Shown here: positions 8,402-16,478 of the stretch, one piece after another | Position numbering within the stretch: position 1 is the stretch's first letter | How the letters are laid out: every line of letters begins with the position of its first letter | Origin: an uncultured Bacteroidota bacterium | Lineage (GTDB): Bacteria; Bacteroidota; Bacteroidia; JABEUT01 | Assembly (NCBI GenBank): GCA_903863935.1 | Contig: CAIPDV010000080.1 | Span: 62,001-126,000, forward strand | DNA: 64,000 nt | Direction: 5' to 3' | Program-made: the position numbers and the translations under genes | Notes under the pieces: model-generated | What the model saw: the letters and a program-made list of their open reading frames with translations, nothing else | What the model was told of the DNA's origin: nothing | Database searches by the model: none

Positions 8402-9679
8402 ATGAATCTGTTATTACTCGGAAGTGGGGGAAGAGAACATGCATTGGCATGGAAACTAGACCAAAGCCCCCTTTTAGACGCCTTAGTTATTGCCCCTGGA
8501 AACGCTGGCACTGCGGATTACGGGATGAATATGAATATTGATATCCTCGATTTTGAAGCTGTAAAAAAAATAGTTTTGGAAGAAAATATCGACCTGGTTT
8601 TAGTAGGGCCGGAAGAACCGCTTGTACGAGGTATTTATGATTTCTTTAAATCAGATACAGAGCTAGTGTCTGTTCCGCTTATTGGCCCATCAAAAGCAGG
8701 CGCATTGCTTGAAGGCAGCAAGGACTTTGCCAAGCAGTTCATGATTAAAAATAATATCCCCACCGCGCGTTATGAAACCTTTACAAAAGAAACGGTTGAG
8801 CAGGGAATAGCATTTTTAAAAACACTTTCTGCTCCTTATGTTTTGAAAGCGGATGGACTGGCAGCAGGTAAAGGAGTGGTTATTACAAATACATTGGAAG
8901 AAGCGGAATCAACCTTGCGTGAAATGCTACTCGATGAAAAATTTGGAGCAGCAAGCAGTAAAGTAGTTATTGAAGAATTTTTGAATGGAATTGAATTATC
9001 TGTTTTTGTGCTTACCGATGGAATTAACTTTCACATTCTGCCGGAGGCGAAGGATTATAAGCGTATTGGCGAAGGTGATACAGGCCTTAACACAGGAGGT
9101 ATGGGAGCAATTTCTCCGGTTCCATTTGCCGATGCAGAATTTCTTGAAAAAGTAAAAAAACGTATTGTAATTCCAACTATAGAAGGATTAAAAAATGAAA
9201 CCATTGATTATAAGGGATTCATTTTCGTCGGGCTAATGAACTGCAACGGTGACCCTAAAGTAATTGAATACAATGTACGCATGGGCGATCCTGAGACAGA
9301 AGTTATAATGCCACGCATTAAATCAGATTTAATTGAACTTTTATTAGGTGTTGCAAGCCAAACATTAGACGAAAATGAAATGGAGTTTGATGAAAGAGTG
9401 GCGGCAACGGTGATGATTGTCTCTGGCGGATACCCTGATAAATACGAAAAAGGAAAAGTAATTTCTGGTTTAGATGATGTAACTGAAAGTATAGTTTTTC
9501 ACGCCGGTACAAAACAGGATGAAGATAATATTGTAAGCAATGGCGGGCGTGTATTATCGGTCACTTCATACGGCACTACTTTGAAAGAAGCTGTTGAAAC
9601 TTCCTACAGAAGCATTGCAAAAATTGATTTTGAAAAGAAATATTTCCGCGGGGATATAGGGAAAGACGTTGGAGCGTAG
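8402..9679 (+). CDS. purD: Phosphoribosylamine-glycine ligase (GAR synthetase)
   Basis: Catalyses ATP-dependent ligation of glycine to phosphoribosylamine, the second step of de novo purine synthesis. The 425-residue protein starts with the N-domain MNLLLLGSGGREHALAWKL. It has an ATP-grasp domain from about residue 105 (YVLKADGLAAGKGVVI, VVIEEFLNGIELSVFV), the loop DTGLNTGGMGAISPVPF and the metal-binding NVRMGDPETEVIMPR. A C-domain with MIVSGGYP follows. Length is normal and all hallmark motifs are intact. It stands alone, with no other pur gene nearby. Confidence 0.95.
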   Translation: MNLLLLGSGGREHALAWKLDQSPLLDALVIAPGNAGTADYGMNMNIDILDFEAVKKIVLEENIDLVLVGPEEPLVRGIYDFFKSDTELVSVPLIGPSKAGALLEGSKDFAKQFMIKNNIPTARYETFTKETVEQGIAFLKTLSAPYVLKADGLAAGKGVVITNTLEEAESTLREMLLDEKFGAASSKVVIEEFLNGIELSVFVLTDGINFHILPEAKDYKRIGEGDTGLNTGGMGAISPVPFADAEFLEKVKKRIVIPTIEGLKNETIDYKGFIFVGLMNCNGDPKVIEYNVRMGDPETEVIMPRIKSDLIELLLGVASQTLDENEMEFDERVAATVMIVSGGYPDKYEKGKVISGLDDVTESIVFHAGTKQDEDNIVSNGGRVLSVTSYGTTLKEAVETSYRSIAKIDFEKKYFRGDIGKDVGA

Positions 9680-9711
9680 AAAGTGAAGAGAGCAGAACTG
9701 AGAGTGCAGAG

Positions 9712-10014
9712 TTAATGAACCTTTAGTTTCTTCATTATTTCATTGGCTCCTCCCTCACTATATATGCCATAGGCATTAACCAATATACCCTTTATCTTAT
9801 ATTTTTCAGATGAAATAGCATACAATACAGATTGGTCTTCCGGGTCGCTTTCTCCTTCGAAGCGAAAAACCTTATCTACGTTAAAATCATCAGGCGATAA
9901 TTGGTATTTACCGTTATTGCAATGAATACAATTTTCCTTTAGGTTAAAATCTTCCGTATATCCCTGATTTTTCAACGCATTGATGGCTTCTATTAATGTG
10001 GTGTACGATTCCAT
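9712..10014 (-). CDS. Conserved small Bacteroidota protein (IEAINALKNQGYTEDF family)
   Basis: A 100-residue cytoplasmic protein with the pattern LIEAINALKNQGYTEDFNL, ENCIHCNN, a DDFNVDKVFRFEGESDPED core and a C-terminal VLYAISSEKYKIKGILVNAYG. This small family is widespread in Bacteroidota and, as I recall, sometimes carries the label phosphoribosylpyrophosphate synthetase, for which it is far too short and lacks motifs. I prefer the ATG at 10014 to the one at 10038, because the promoter -7 box at 10042-10049 would place the transcript start at or inside the upstream codon. Function unknown. Confidence 0.7.
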   Translation of the reverse strand: MESYTTLIEAINALKNQGYTEDFNLKENCIHCNNGKYQLSPDDFNVDKVFRFEGESDPEDQSVLYAISSEKYKIKGILVNAYGIYSEGGANEIMKKLKVH

Positions 10015-10041
10015 ATTTTCATTGAGTTTTAAGTTCATTTA

Positions 10042-10049
10042 CAAATATA
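10042..10049 (-). promoter_or_regulatory. -7 box of the small conserved gene
   Basis: On the minus strand the sequence is TATATTTG (TAnnTTTG). It lies only 3 bp from the upstream ATG candidate and 27 bp from the preferred start, and so decides the start. Confidence 0.55.
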
Positions 10050-10103
10050 CTCAATAATGGACAGAGTCACAAATCATTGTTAATTACTGGGTAATATCAC
10101 ATG

Positions 10104-10168
10104 TATTACTGCTCTTGTTTTTCGTACTTTTGTATTTACAAATGATACTTGATTGAGAGCAGTAATAC
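10104..10168. repeat. Perfect 13-bp inverted repeat spanning the rnc promoter and start
   Basis: GTATTACTGCTCT at 10104-10116 is the exact reverse complement of AGAGCAGTAATAC at 10156-10168. The -7 box (10126-10133) lies in the 39-bp spacer, and the right arm covers codons 2 to 6 of rnc. Two G-U pairs on the inner side could extend it in RNA. It may be a DNA operator or, on a read-through transcript, a double-stranded RNase III target. Confidence 0.85.
10126..10133 (+). promoter_or_regulatory. -7 box of rnc
   Basis: TACTTTTG matches TAnnTTTG. The transcript would start near 10139-10141, next to the ATG of a four-codon mini-ORF at 10142-10156 (Met-Ile-Leu-Asp-stop), whose stop overlaps the TTG start of rnc. 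Confidence 0.55.
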
Positions 10169-10878
10169 GTCATTGGATTTCTTCGGACCGTAAATTTTCT
10201 GGCACTTTAAAAAGCCTGTTGGGATTTTATCCTCATAATATTGCCCTTTACCGTATGGCTTTCCGCCATAAATCTGCCACCCAGGAATCAACTGACGAAA
10301 TTAATGAAAGCAACGAACGTCTCGAATTTTTAGGCGATGCCTTTTTAGGTGCCATTGTTGCAGAACATCTGTTCTCTACATTTCCTTATAAAGATGAAGG
10401 CTTTCTTACTAAATTGCGATCCAAAGTAGTAAGCAGGCATCACCTGAATACCATTGCACGCAAAATGGGCATCCCGCAAATTATGAATATGAATGAGGCT
10501 AATTTTGCAGGCAGTTCAATTTATGGAAATGCTCTGGAAGCACTTATCGGAAGCATTTATCTGGATTACGGATATAAAAAAACCAAAGAATTTATATTAG
10601 ACCGCTTTTTCGGATTATATGTTGATCTGCACGAACTGGAAACGGTGGAAACCGATTTCAAAAGCAGGATGACAGAATGGTCTCAAAAAGAAAAGCAGGA
10701 ATTGGAATTTAAAGTTCTCATGGAGCCGCGCCAATCGAAGGACAAAGGTTACCATGTGGGAGTAATGATTGGAAATACACTTGTTGCTGAAGCAAGTCAT
10801 CACTCAAAAAAACGAGCCGAACAGATGGCTGCTGAAAAAGCCTGGGGCAGCATTAACCAGCAGGTTCAAAGAGATTGA
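10153..10878 (+). CDS. rnc: Ribonuclease III
   Basis: Cleaves double-stranded RNA in rRNA and mRNA maturation. The 241-residue protein has the signature NERLEFLGDAFLG (about 54-66) with catalytic Glu and Asp, the second acidic site in NALEALIGSIYLDYG (about 126-140), and a C-terminal double-stranded RNA-binding domain (about 168-237) ending in AEQMAAEKAW. The start is TTG at 10153, because homology (RKFSGTLKSLLGFYPHNIALYR) starts close after it and no in-frame ATG precedes it. A mini-ORF overlaps this start, and a perfect inverted repeat spans promoter and start. It is followed directly by the IPExxVDY gene and pyk, an order I associate with this phylum. Confidence 0.93.
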   Translation: MRAVIRHWISSDRKFSGTLKSLLGFYPHNIALYRMAFRHKSATQESTDEINESNERLEFLGDAFLGAIVAEHLFSTFPYKDEGFLTKLRSKVVSRHHLNTIARKMGIPQIMNMNEANFAGSSIYGNALEALIGSIYLDYGYKKTKEFILDRFFGLYVDLHELETVETDFKSRMTEWSQKEKQELEFKVLMEPRQSKDKGYHVGVMIGNTLVAEASHHSKKRAEQMAAEKAWGSINQQVQRD

Positions 10879-10881
10879 ATA

Positions 10882-11286
10882 ATGGCAAAAACCCGGCTGA
10901 AGATAGAGTACGATTACGATTTTTGCCTGATAGGAATTGTTAGCTCCGAAAAGGATTTTCGTTTTTGCTGGATGCTGAACAACCAACTGGGGCAACGCTT
11001 TGCAAAGGTTGAGGACCACGAATCGGGTGCAGGAAATCATTCCAATTATTCATTCAATGATGAAAATAATATGCGCGAGTATTACCTTGTGGTTAATAAG
11101 AGCGATACTGGCAAATTACTTCTGGAGGAACACCAGCATACTGACTATTTTATCATAATAAAAGGTGAAATTTCCGACGAGGAAAAGAAGTACTTTGCCG
11201 AACAAATAAAAAAACTTAATGCAGTCTCTGCCTCTTACTTAATAGATGCAGAATCACTGAAATCAAAACATAACCTGATATTTTAA
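10882..11286 (+). CDS. IPExxVDY family protein
   Basis: A 134-residue cytoplasmic protein recognised by the N-terminus KTRLKIEYDYDFCLIGIVSS and its place between rnc and pyk. It starts 3 bp after the rnc stop and ends 3 bp before pyk, so the three genes form one operon. The family is named for a motif in other members; here the C-terminal part reads SYLIDAESLKSKHNLIF. Biochemical role unknown. Co-transcription suggests a link to RNA metabolism or pyruvate kinase. Confidence 0.75.
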   Translation: MAKTRLKIEYDYDFCLIGIVSSEKDFRFCWMLNNQLGQRFAKVEDHESGAGNHSNYSFNDENNMREYYLVVNKSDTGKLLLEEHQHTDYFIIIKGEISDEEKKYFAEQIKKLNAVSASYLIDAESLKSKHNLIF

Positions 11287-11289
11287 AAA

Positions 11290-12720
11290 ATGAAAACCGG
11301 TAATAAAACAAAGATAGTTGCAACCATAGGCCCAGCGTCCACGTCAAAAGAAGTGCTGCGCGAAATGATAAATTCGGGTATGAATATATGCCGTATCAAT
11401 TTTTCGCATGGCAATTATGATACGGTAGCTGAAACAATTCTAAATCTGCGCGAGCTGAATGTGGAAATGGAAACATACGTGGGTGTGCTTGCCGATTTGC
11501 AGGGGCCCAAACTCCGTATTGGCGAAGTAAAAGACAACGGTGTGGAGCTTATTCCAGGCAATCAGGTAACCATTACAACTGTGAAAGCAATTAGCACCGC
11601 CGAACGGATTTTTATTACCTATCCTGAATTTCCGAAAGATGTTATTGTTGGGGAAAATGTGTTGATTGATGACGGAAAGATTATACTCACGGTTCTTGAA
11701 TCCGATAATAATACGGAAGTAAAAGCTGTGGTAGTACAAGGTGGTACATTAAGTTCGCGTAAGGGGGTTAATCTTCCTAATACAAAGATTTCTCTACCAT
11801 GCCTTACTGAGAAAGACATCAATGACCTCGATTTTGCGATAAAAAATAAAGTAGAATGGATTGGACTGTCATTTGTACGGTCTGTAACCGATATTATTGA
11901 TTTGAGGACCAGAATAAGAGCTGCAGGTTCATCGGCAAGAATTGTTGCAAAAATTGAAAAACCCGAAGCATTGACCGAGATAGATGCTATTATTCATGCG
12001 ACAGATGCAGTTATGGTAGCGCGTGGAGACCTGGGTGTGGAATTACCTTTGGAACAAGTACCAACCATACAAAAAATGCTGGTGCGTAAATGCATTCAAC
12101 AATCCAGGCCAATTATTATTGCAACACAAATGATGGAGAGTATGCTTACCAATCAATCTCCTACCAGGGCGGAAGTGAATGACGTAGCCAATGCTGTGCT
12201 CGACGGAGCTGATGCCGTTATGCTGAGCGAAGAAACATCTGTTGGCCTATATCCCGTGAAAACGGTGCAACACATGCAACGTATTGTACGGTATATAGAA
12301 GAACACGAGAGAGGAATTTATTTCCGTGAACACCATCCGGAGCCGCATGATGTTACTTTTATTTCAGATTCGATTTGTTACAATTCCTGTGTAATGGCTA
12401 AACATGCTAATGTTACGGCTATTTCCACCATGACCAATTCGGGTTATACAGCTTTCAAACTTTCAAGTCACAGGCCTAAAGCGAACATATTTACATTTAC
12501 CGATAATCCTTCTCTACTCACTACACTCAGTTTATTGTGGGGTGTTTATGGCTTCTATTATGATAAGTATCAAAGCACCGATGATACCATTCAGGATATT
12601 CAGGACTTGCTACTCAAGGAAGGGCTTGTGAAAAAAGGAGATTTCGTAATTAACATTGCAAGCACCCCCATTAAAGAGCGTGGTCGTGCTAACATGATTA
12701 AGCTTAGCCAGGTTGGGTAA
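11290..12720 (+). CDS. pyk: Pyruvate kinase
   Basis: Converts phosphoenolpyruvate and ADP to pyruvate and ATP, the last step of glycolysis. The 476-residue protein shows TKIVATIGPAS at the N-terminus, NFSHG, the metal and catalytic segment IVAKIEKPEAL (catalytic Lys) with MVARGDLGVELPLEQVP, and the signature TQMMESM. The ADVANAVLDGAD-type segment reads VNDVANAVLDGADAVMLSEE. A C-terminal regulatory domain (about 350-476) completes it. Third gene of the rnc operon. Confidence 0.95.
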   Translation: MKTGNKTKIVATIGPASTSKEVLREMINSGMNICRINFSHGNYDTVAETILNLRELNVEMETYVGVLADLQGPKLRIGEVKDNGVELIPGNQVTITTVKAISTAERIFITYPEFPKDVIVGENVLIDDGKIILTVLESDNNTEVKAVVVQGGTLSSRKGVNLPNTKISLPCLTEKDINDLDFAIKNKVEWIGLSFVRSVTDIIDLRTRIRAAGSSARIVAKIEKPEALTEIDAIIHATDAVMVARGDLGVELPLEQVPTIQKMLVRKCIQQSRPIIIATQMMESMLTNQSPTRAEVNDVANAVLDGADAVMLSEETSVGLYPVKTVQHMQRIVRYIEEHERGIYFREHHPEPHDVTFISDSICYNSCVMAKHANVTAISTMTNSGYTAFKLSSHRPKANIFTFTDNPSLLTTLSLLWGVYGFYYDKYQSTDDTIQDIQDLLLKEGLVKKGDFVINIASTPIKERGRANMIKLSQVG

Positions 12721-12769
12721 CAATCACTTTTATCTACATATTGTAGCCCCAATGTGCCTTTCATTTTCT

Positions 12770-12777
12770 TAGTTTTG
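12770..12777 (+). promoter_or_regulatory. -7 box of rsgA
   Basis: TAGTTTTG (TAnnTTTG) ends 5 bp before the rsgA ATG, so the mRNA would begin at or next to the start codon (leaderless). Confidence 0.55.
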
Positions 12778-12782
12778 TAATA

Positions 12783-13715
12783 ATGCAAGAGGGGATAGTT
12801 TTAAAATCTTTGGGCCAACTTTATGAGGTGCTGACTAAAAGTGGTGCTGTCGTCAGTTGCACCCTGAAAGGCAACTTACGGATGAAAACCATTACCACCA
12901 CTAATCCTGCGGTGGTGGGAGATACGGTTACCATTGATGAAACAGCACCTAATGAATATGTAATTACTGAAGTAGCTCCTCGCAGAAACTACATTATACG
13001 CCGCTCAAAAAAACTTTCGAAACAGTTTCAAATTATTGCTTCTAACATTGACAGGGTATTTGTTTTGGTGACCATTTCACATCCTAAAACACAAAATTCA
13101 TTTATTGACCGGATACTTACTACTGCCGAGGCTTACCAGATAGATGCCCATTTGATTTTTAATAAAACAGATCTGTATACCGAAAAAAATAAGGCCGACG
13201 CTGAGGAGAGAATTGAAACGTACACCTCCATCGGATATCCTTGCCATTCCGTTTCCTTACTGGATGATAAACAGGTTTCAGACTTAAAAAAATTATTCGC
13301 AAATAAGGTTTCGTTGTTATGTGGAATGTCTGGCACCGGAAAATCAACTCTCATCAATCACCTGGTTCCGGGCATTAACCGGAAGACCGGAATTATTTCC
13401 AAAGCACATAAAAAAGGAACTCACATGACAACCTTTTCTGAAATGATTCCACTGCCAGGAGGAGGCTTCATTATTGATACTCCAGGCATACAGGAATTCG
13501 GATTGGCGGATATAAGCAAGTATGATCTTTCGCAATATTTCCGTGAAATGAACCTGGTTCGCAACAACTGCAAGTTCAATAGTTGCATGCATACCAACGA
13601 ACCCGGCTGTGCTGTGATGGCAGCAGTAGATGAAGGCAGCATTGCTGTTTCGCGCTATGAAAGTTATCTAAGCATGCTCTTCAACGAAGGTGAGGAGGAG
13701 GTGCGATATGATTGA
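12783..13715 (+). CDS. rsgA: Ribosome small-subunit-dependent GTPase A
   Basis: A circularly permuted GTPase that acts late in 30S maturation. The 310-residue protein has an N-terminal OB fold (about 1-70), then G4 (FNKTD), G1/P-loop GMSGTGKSTLINHL (about 181-194) and G3 DTPGIQEFG in the permuted order. A C-terminal zinc knuckle has the ligands in CKFNSCMHTNEPGCAV. Switch region HMTTFSE is present. The start is the ATG at 12783, next to a -7 box. The 3' end overlaps the radical SAM gene by 8 bp, suggesting translational coupling. Confidence 0.93.
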   Translation: MQEGIVLKSLGQLYEVLTKSGAVVSCTLKGNLRMKTITTTNPAVVGDTVTIDETAPNEYVITEVAPRRNYIIRRSKKLSKQFQIIASNIDRVFVLVTISHPKTQNSFIDRILTTAEAYQIDAHLIFNKTDLYTEKNKADAEERIETYTSIGYPCHSVSLLDDKQVSDLKKLFANKVSLLCGMSGTGKSTLINHLVPGINRKTGIISKAHKKGTHMTTFSEMIPLPGGGFIIDTPGIQEFGLADISKYDLSQYFREMNLVRNNCKFNSCMHTNEPGCAVMAAVDEGSIAVSRYESYLSMLFNEGEEEVRYD

Positions 13716-14865
13716 GAACACTCAACCCCAAACCCCTAAAGGGGCTTTAAAGGCAAACCCCTCTACCCAAAGCCCCTTTAGGGGTTTGGGGCAAGAAGGC
13801 CAACCAAACTCAAAAGAATATTTTACAGGAAGAGGTGCACAGGTAAACCCTGCCAACAAGTTTTTAAAGACCTCCTACGTTCAGGAACACTGGGAAGGAA
13901 TAGATGAGGATTCACTCACGGAGAATAAGCAAACACAATATATTGAAGTCTTTCCGAAGACAATTGTCAATAAGGTAGACAGTCCCGATTTAGGAGAATA
14001 CTCCATGAACCCATACCAGGGATGTGAACATGGCTGCCTCTATTGCTATGCCCGAAACACTCATGAATACTGGGGTTATAGTGCAGGAATGGAATTCGAA
14101 CAAAAAATACTGGTGAAGAAAAATGCTCCTCAACTGCTCGAAGAACTCTTTCAAAAACCAAAGTGGGAGCCCCATCCAATCATGTTTTCGGGGAATACAG
14201 ATTGCTATCAGCCGATTGAACGAAAAATGAAAATAACGCGCGGTATGCTGGAAGTATGTTTGAAGTATCGTCACCCTGTCGGGATGATTACAAAAAATGC
14301 GCTCATATTGCGCGATCTTGACATACTTACCGAAATGGCTAAGTTGAAACTGGTGCATGTGATGGTCACCTTTACTTCCCTCGACGAAGACCTCCGGATG
14401 ATTATGGAGCCCCGCACTGTTACTTACAAAAATAGGTTGAAAGTATTAAAACAACTATCGGCAAATGGAATACCATGCGGGGTGATGGTAGCACCAATAA
14501 TACCAACCATTAATAGTTCGCATATACCGGATGTAATTCAAGCCGCTGCGCAAAATGGTGCCACAAAAGCAGGTATGACCATTGTTCGTTTAAACGGACA
14601 AGTCGCTGTTATTTTTAAAGACTGGCTACAGAAAAAATTTCCCGATAGGGCAGATAAAGTGTGGCATCAGATTGAAGCATGCCATGGCGGACAAGTGAAT
14701 GACTCCCGCTTCGGAACCCGTATGAGAGGCGAAGGAAAAATTGCCGAATCAATACATCAATTATTTAAATTATCGGTAAAACGGTTCATAGGGGACTCTC
14801 CTAAATTTTCTTATGACTTATCTATTTTTAAGAGTAAAGGCAAAGAACAATTATCTTTGTTTTAA
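13708..14865 (+). CDS. PA0069-type radical SAM protein with repeat-derived N-terminus
   Basis: A 385-residue radical SAM enzyme. The [4Fe-4S] motif is CEHGCLYCYARNTHEYW (CX3CX2C), preceded by GEYSMNPYQ. Later landmarks are MFSGNTDCYQPIE, RHPVGMITKNALILRD and IVRLNGQVAVIFKDWL. It resembles the PA0069/SplB-like group, whose substrate is not established. The start ATG at 13708 follows GAGGAGGAG and overlaps the rsgA stop. Residues 7-28 (PQTPKGALKANPSTQSPFRG and two more) are encoded by a perfect inverted repeat at 13726-13791, so this tail looks like a tolerated insertion. The conserved part begins near residue 46 (QVNPANKF). Confidence 0.83.
   Translation: MIENTQPQTPKGALKANPSTQSPFRGLGQEGQPNSKEYFTGRGAQVNPANKFLKTSYVQEHWEGIDEDSLTENKQTQYIEVFPKTIVNKVDSPDLGEYSMNPYQGCEHGCLYCYARNTHEYWGYSAGMEFEQKILVKKNAPQLLEELFQKPKWEPHPIMFSGNTDCYQPIERKMKITRGMLEVCLKYRHPVGMITKNALILRDLDILTEMAKLKLVHVMVTFTSLDEDLRMIMEPRTVTYKNRLKVLKQLSANGIPCGVMVAPIIPTINSSHIPDVIQAAAQNGATKAGMTIVRLNGQVAVIFKDWLQKKFPDRADKVWHQIEACHGGQVNDSRFGTRMRGEGKIAESIHQLFKLSVKRFIGDSPKFSYDLSIFKSKGKEQLSLF
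13726..13791. repeat. Palindromic repeat, CCCCAAACCCCTAAAGGGGC family, inside a coding region
   Basis: The 22-bp arms at 13726-13747 and 13770-13791 are perfect reverse complements. The same 22 bp occur once more at 39754-39775 between genes. Each arm contains a near-palindrome CCCCTAAAGGGG. Both arms and the spacer are translated in frame in the radical SAM gene. Confidence 0.92.
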
Positions 14866-14877
14866 CTATGATGCAAT

Positions 14878-14940
14878 GCCACGAAAACACCAAAACACAA
14901 AAGTTTGTGAAATTTAGAGATTTAGTGTTTTAGTGGCTTT
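14878..14940. repeat. Imperfect inverted repeat, GCCACnAAnACACnAA family
   Basis: The left arm begins GCCACGAAAACACCAAAACA and the right arm, read on the opposite strand, AAGCCACTAAAACACTAAAT. They pair imperfectly across the gap between the radical SAM gene and dtd. A related single copy is at 22517-22544. Confidence 0.6.
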
Positions 14941-14953
14941 ATAAAACAAAAAA

Positions 14954-15406
14954 ATGCGAGTAGTCATTCAACGTGTTTCCTCTGCCAGTGTTTCAGTCAA
15001 TAAAAAAGTAATTGGCAGTTGCGCCAATGGCTTGCTTATCCTTGCAGGTATTGAAGATTTAGACACGGAAGAAGATGCAGCATGGCTCAGTGCAAAAATT
15101 GTAAACCTTCGCATTTTTAATGATGCGGAAGAAAAAATGAATCTCTCATTAAAAGATGTAAACGGCGAAATGCTCGTTGTTAGTCAATTTACTTTACATG
15201 CAAGCACAAAGAAAGGAAACCGCCCCTCCTACATACTTGCAGCCCGCCCTGAGAAAGCTTTGCCACTCTTCAATGCATTTGTAGAAATGCTAAAAAAAGA
15301 ATCTGGCTGGCCTGTTGCAACCGGAGAATTTGGCGCACACATGGAGGTGAGTTTGGTGAATGATGGACCGGTGACGATTATTATTGATTCCAAAAATAAG
15401 GAATGA
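14954..15406 (+). CDS. dtd: D-aminoacyl-tRNA deacylase
   Basis: Removes D-amino acids and mischarged glycine from tRNA, protecting translation. The 150-residue protein has the family landmarks [16 protein letters not shown], the active-site segment [17 protein letters not shown] and the C-terminal motif [10 protein letters not shown] (Gly-Pro of the chirality filter region). Full length. It overlaps the next gene by 4 bp, and the MazG-like gene follows, a pairing I associate with this phylum. Confidence 0.95.
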   Translation: MRVVIQRVSSASVSVNKKVIGSCANGLLILAGIEDLDTEEDAAWLSAKIVNLRIFNDAEEKMNLSLKDVNGEMLVVSQFTLHASTKKGNRPSYILAARPEKALPLFNAFVEMLKKESGWPVATGEFGAHMEVSLVNDGPVTIIIDSKNKE

Positions 15407-16011
15407 AGACACGATTCTTTTGGTTAATCATTGTTTTATTTGTGATGGAATCATGTCTTCAATATCCTAGAAACATAAACAATAAGGCCCGAGAATATTT
15501 AGCGTTCTATAAACCCTTTGATACAATCTTTTATGAGAATTCCAAATCCTCTGTAGATACATTTTTAATTACCACTGTTGATTCTGAAACTACTGTTCAT
15601 AATTCACTTGGCATAATGTCACCTGCCCCCGGTAAGTCGATAACAGTTCATTATACAGCATTATCCCCGTACGAAAGAACTATGAAAGGAAGAGATCTTA
15701 CTTACGATAGAAACAATGATTGGTACTTCATTGCTCTTCGCATACTTAGATATGATAGTATGCCTATAATGGATTTCGGGTTTATTGGATTTAATTACAC
15801 CTTTCACCAAGACAGCATTGGCGTTTTAAAAACAGATACATTACTAATTGACGGGAAAATATTCAATAAGTATCGTTACTTTGAACTTCCTAAAGATAAT
15901 TGGATTAATAATCCCACACAGATTGTTGCAATTTGGTGGCAAAATAAATATGGTTTAATTGCTTATAAATGGCAAAATGGCGATATGTGGAAAAGAATAA
16001 ATCTTAAATAA
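15403..16011 (+). CDS. Hypothetical lipoprotein
   Basis: A 202-residue protein not recognised by family. The N-terminus [18 protein letters not shown] looks like a lipoprotein signal with Cys18 as the acceptor. The rest is rich in Tyr, Asp and Thr, with [20 protein letters not shown] and a C-terminal [17 protein letters not shown], suggesting a beta-sandwich fold. It overlaps dtd by 4 bp and ends 1 bp before the MazG-like gene, so all three are probably one transcript. It may be a late insertion between a conserved pair. Confidence 0.6.
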   Translation: MKTRFFWLIIVLFVMESCLQYPRNINNKAREYLAFYKPFDTIFYENSKSSVDTFLITTVDSETTVHNSLGIMSPAPGKSITVHYTALSPYERTMKGRDLTYDRNNDWYFIALRILRYDSMPIMDFGFIGFNYTFHQDSIGVLKTDTLLIDGKIFNKYRYFELPKDNWINNPTQIVAIWWQNKYGLIAYKWQNGDMWKRINLK

Positions 16012-16012
16012 C

Positions 16013-16342
16013 ATGACAATTACTGAAGCCCAAAAATTCGTTGATAACTGGATAAATAAGCATGGTGTGCGTTATTTCAACGTGCTTACCAATATGGCTA
16101 TGCTCACAGAAGAAGTGGGTGAAGTAGCCCGTGTTATAGCGCGCACCCATGGAGAACAATCGTTTAAAAAATCGGATAAAGGAAAAGATTTAGGAGAAGA
16201 ACTGGCTGATGTTTTATTCGTTTTAATCTGCATTGCTAACCAAACCGGCATTGATTTGGAAAAAGCTTTTCTGAAAAATATTGAGAAAAAAGATAAGCGT
16301 GATAAAACAAGACACAAGCGCAATCCGAAGTTGAAGAAATAA
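16013..16342 (+). CDS. MazG-like nucleotide pyrophosphohydrolase
   Basis: A 109-residue all-alpha NTP pyrophosphohydrolase. The metal-binding motif is LTEEVGEVARVIAR (ExxE) with the second acidic pair in LGEELADVLFVLICIA (ExxD). The C-terminus is strongly basic (KKDKRDKTRHKRNPKLKK). Single-domain MazG proteins hydrolyse (d)NTPs to the monophosphate and remove aberrant nucleotides or act on ppGpp. Third gene of the dtd operon. A large nested inverted repeat follows 9 bp later. Confidence 0.85.
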   Translation: MTITEAQKFVDNWINKHGVRYFNVLTNMAMLTEEVGEVARVIARTHGEQSFKKSDKGKDLGEELADVLFVLICIANQTGIDLEKAFLKNIEKKDKRDKTRHKRNPKLKK

Positions 16343-16350
16343 TGTCTTAA

Positions 16351-16476
16351 AGTTGCCACGACCTTTAGGTCGTGGATAATATATACTACTACTGGGCTTT
16401 AGCCTAACATACTAGTTTTAGGCTAAAGCCAAATTCAATTTTATTCGTACTCCACGACCTAAAGGTCGTGGCAACT
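16351..16476. repeat. Nested inverted repeats (GCCACGACCTTTAGGTCGTGG family) between convergent genes
   Basis: Outer arms at 16351-16376 and 16451-16476 are perfect 26-bp reverse complements (AGTTGCCACGACCTTTAGGT plus CGTGGA). Inner arms at 16395-16407 and 16418-16430 are perfect 13-bp reverse complements (GGCTTTAGCCTAA). Each outer arm also contains its own short palindrome, CACGACCTTTAGGTCGTG. It fills the whole gap between the MazG-like and DUF5686 genes and may end transcription from both sides. Confidence 0.9.
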
Positions 16477-16478
16477 AG

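Noticed and set aside
9712-10014. Phosphoribosylpyrophosphate synthetase
   Set aside because: At 100 residues it is far too short and lacks the PRPP-binding and flexible-loop motifs.
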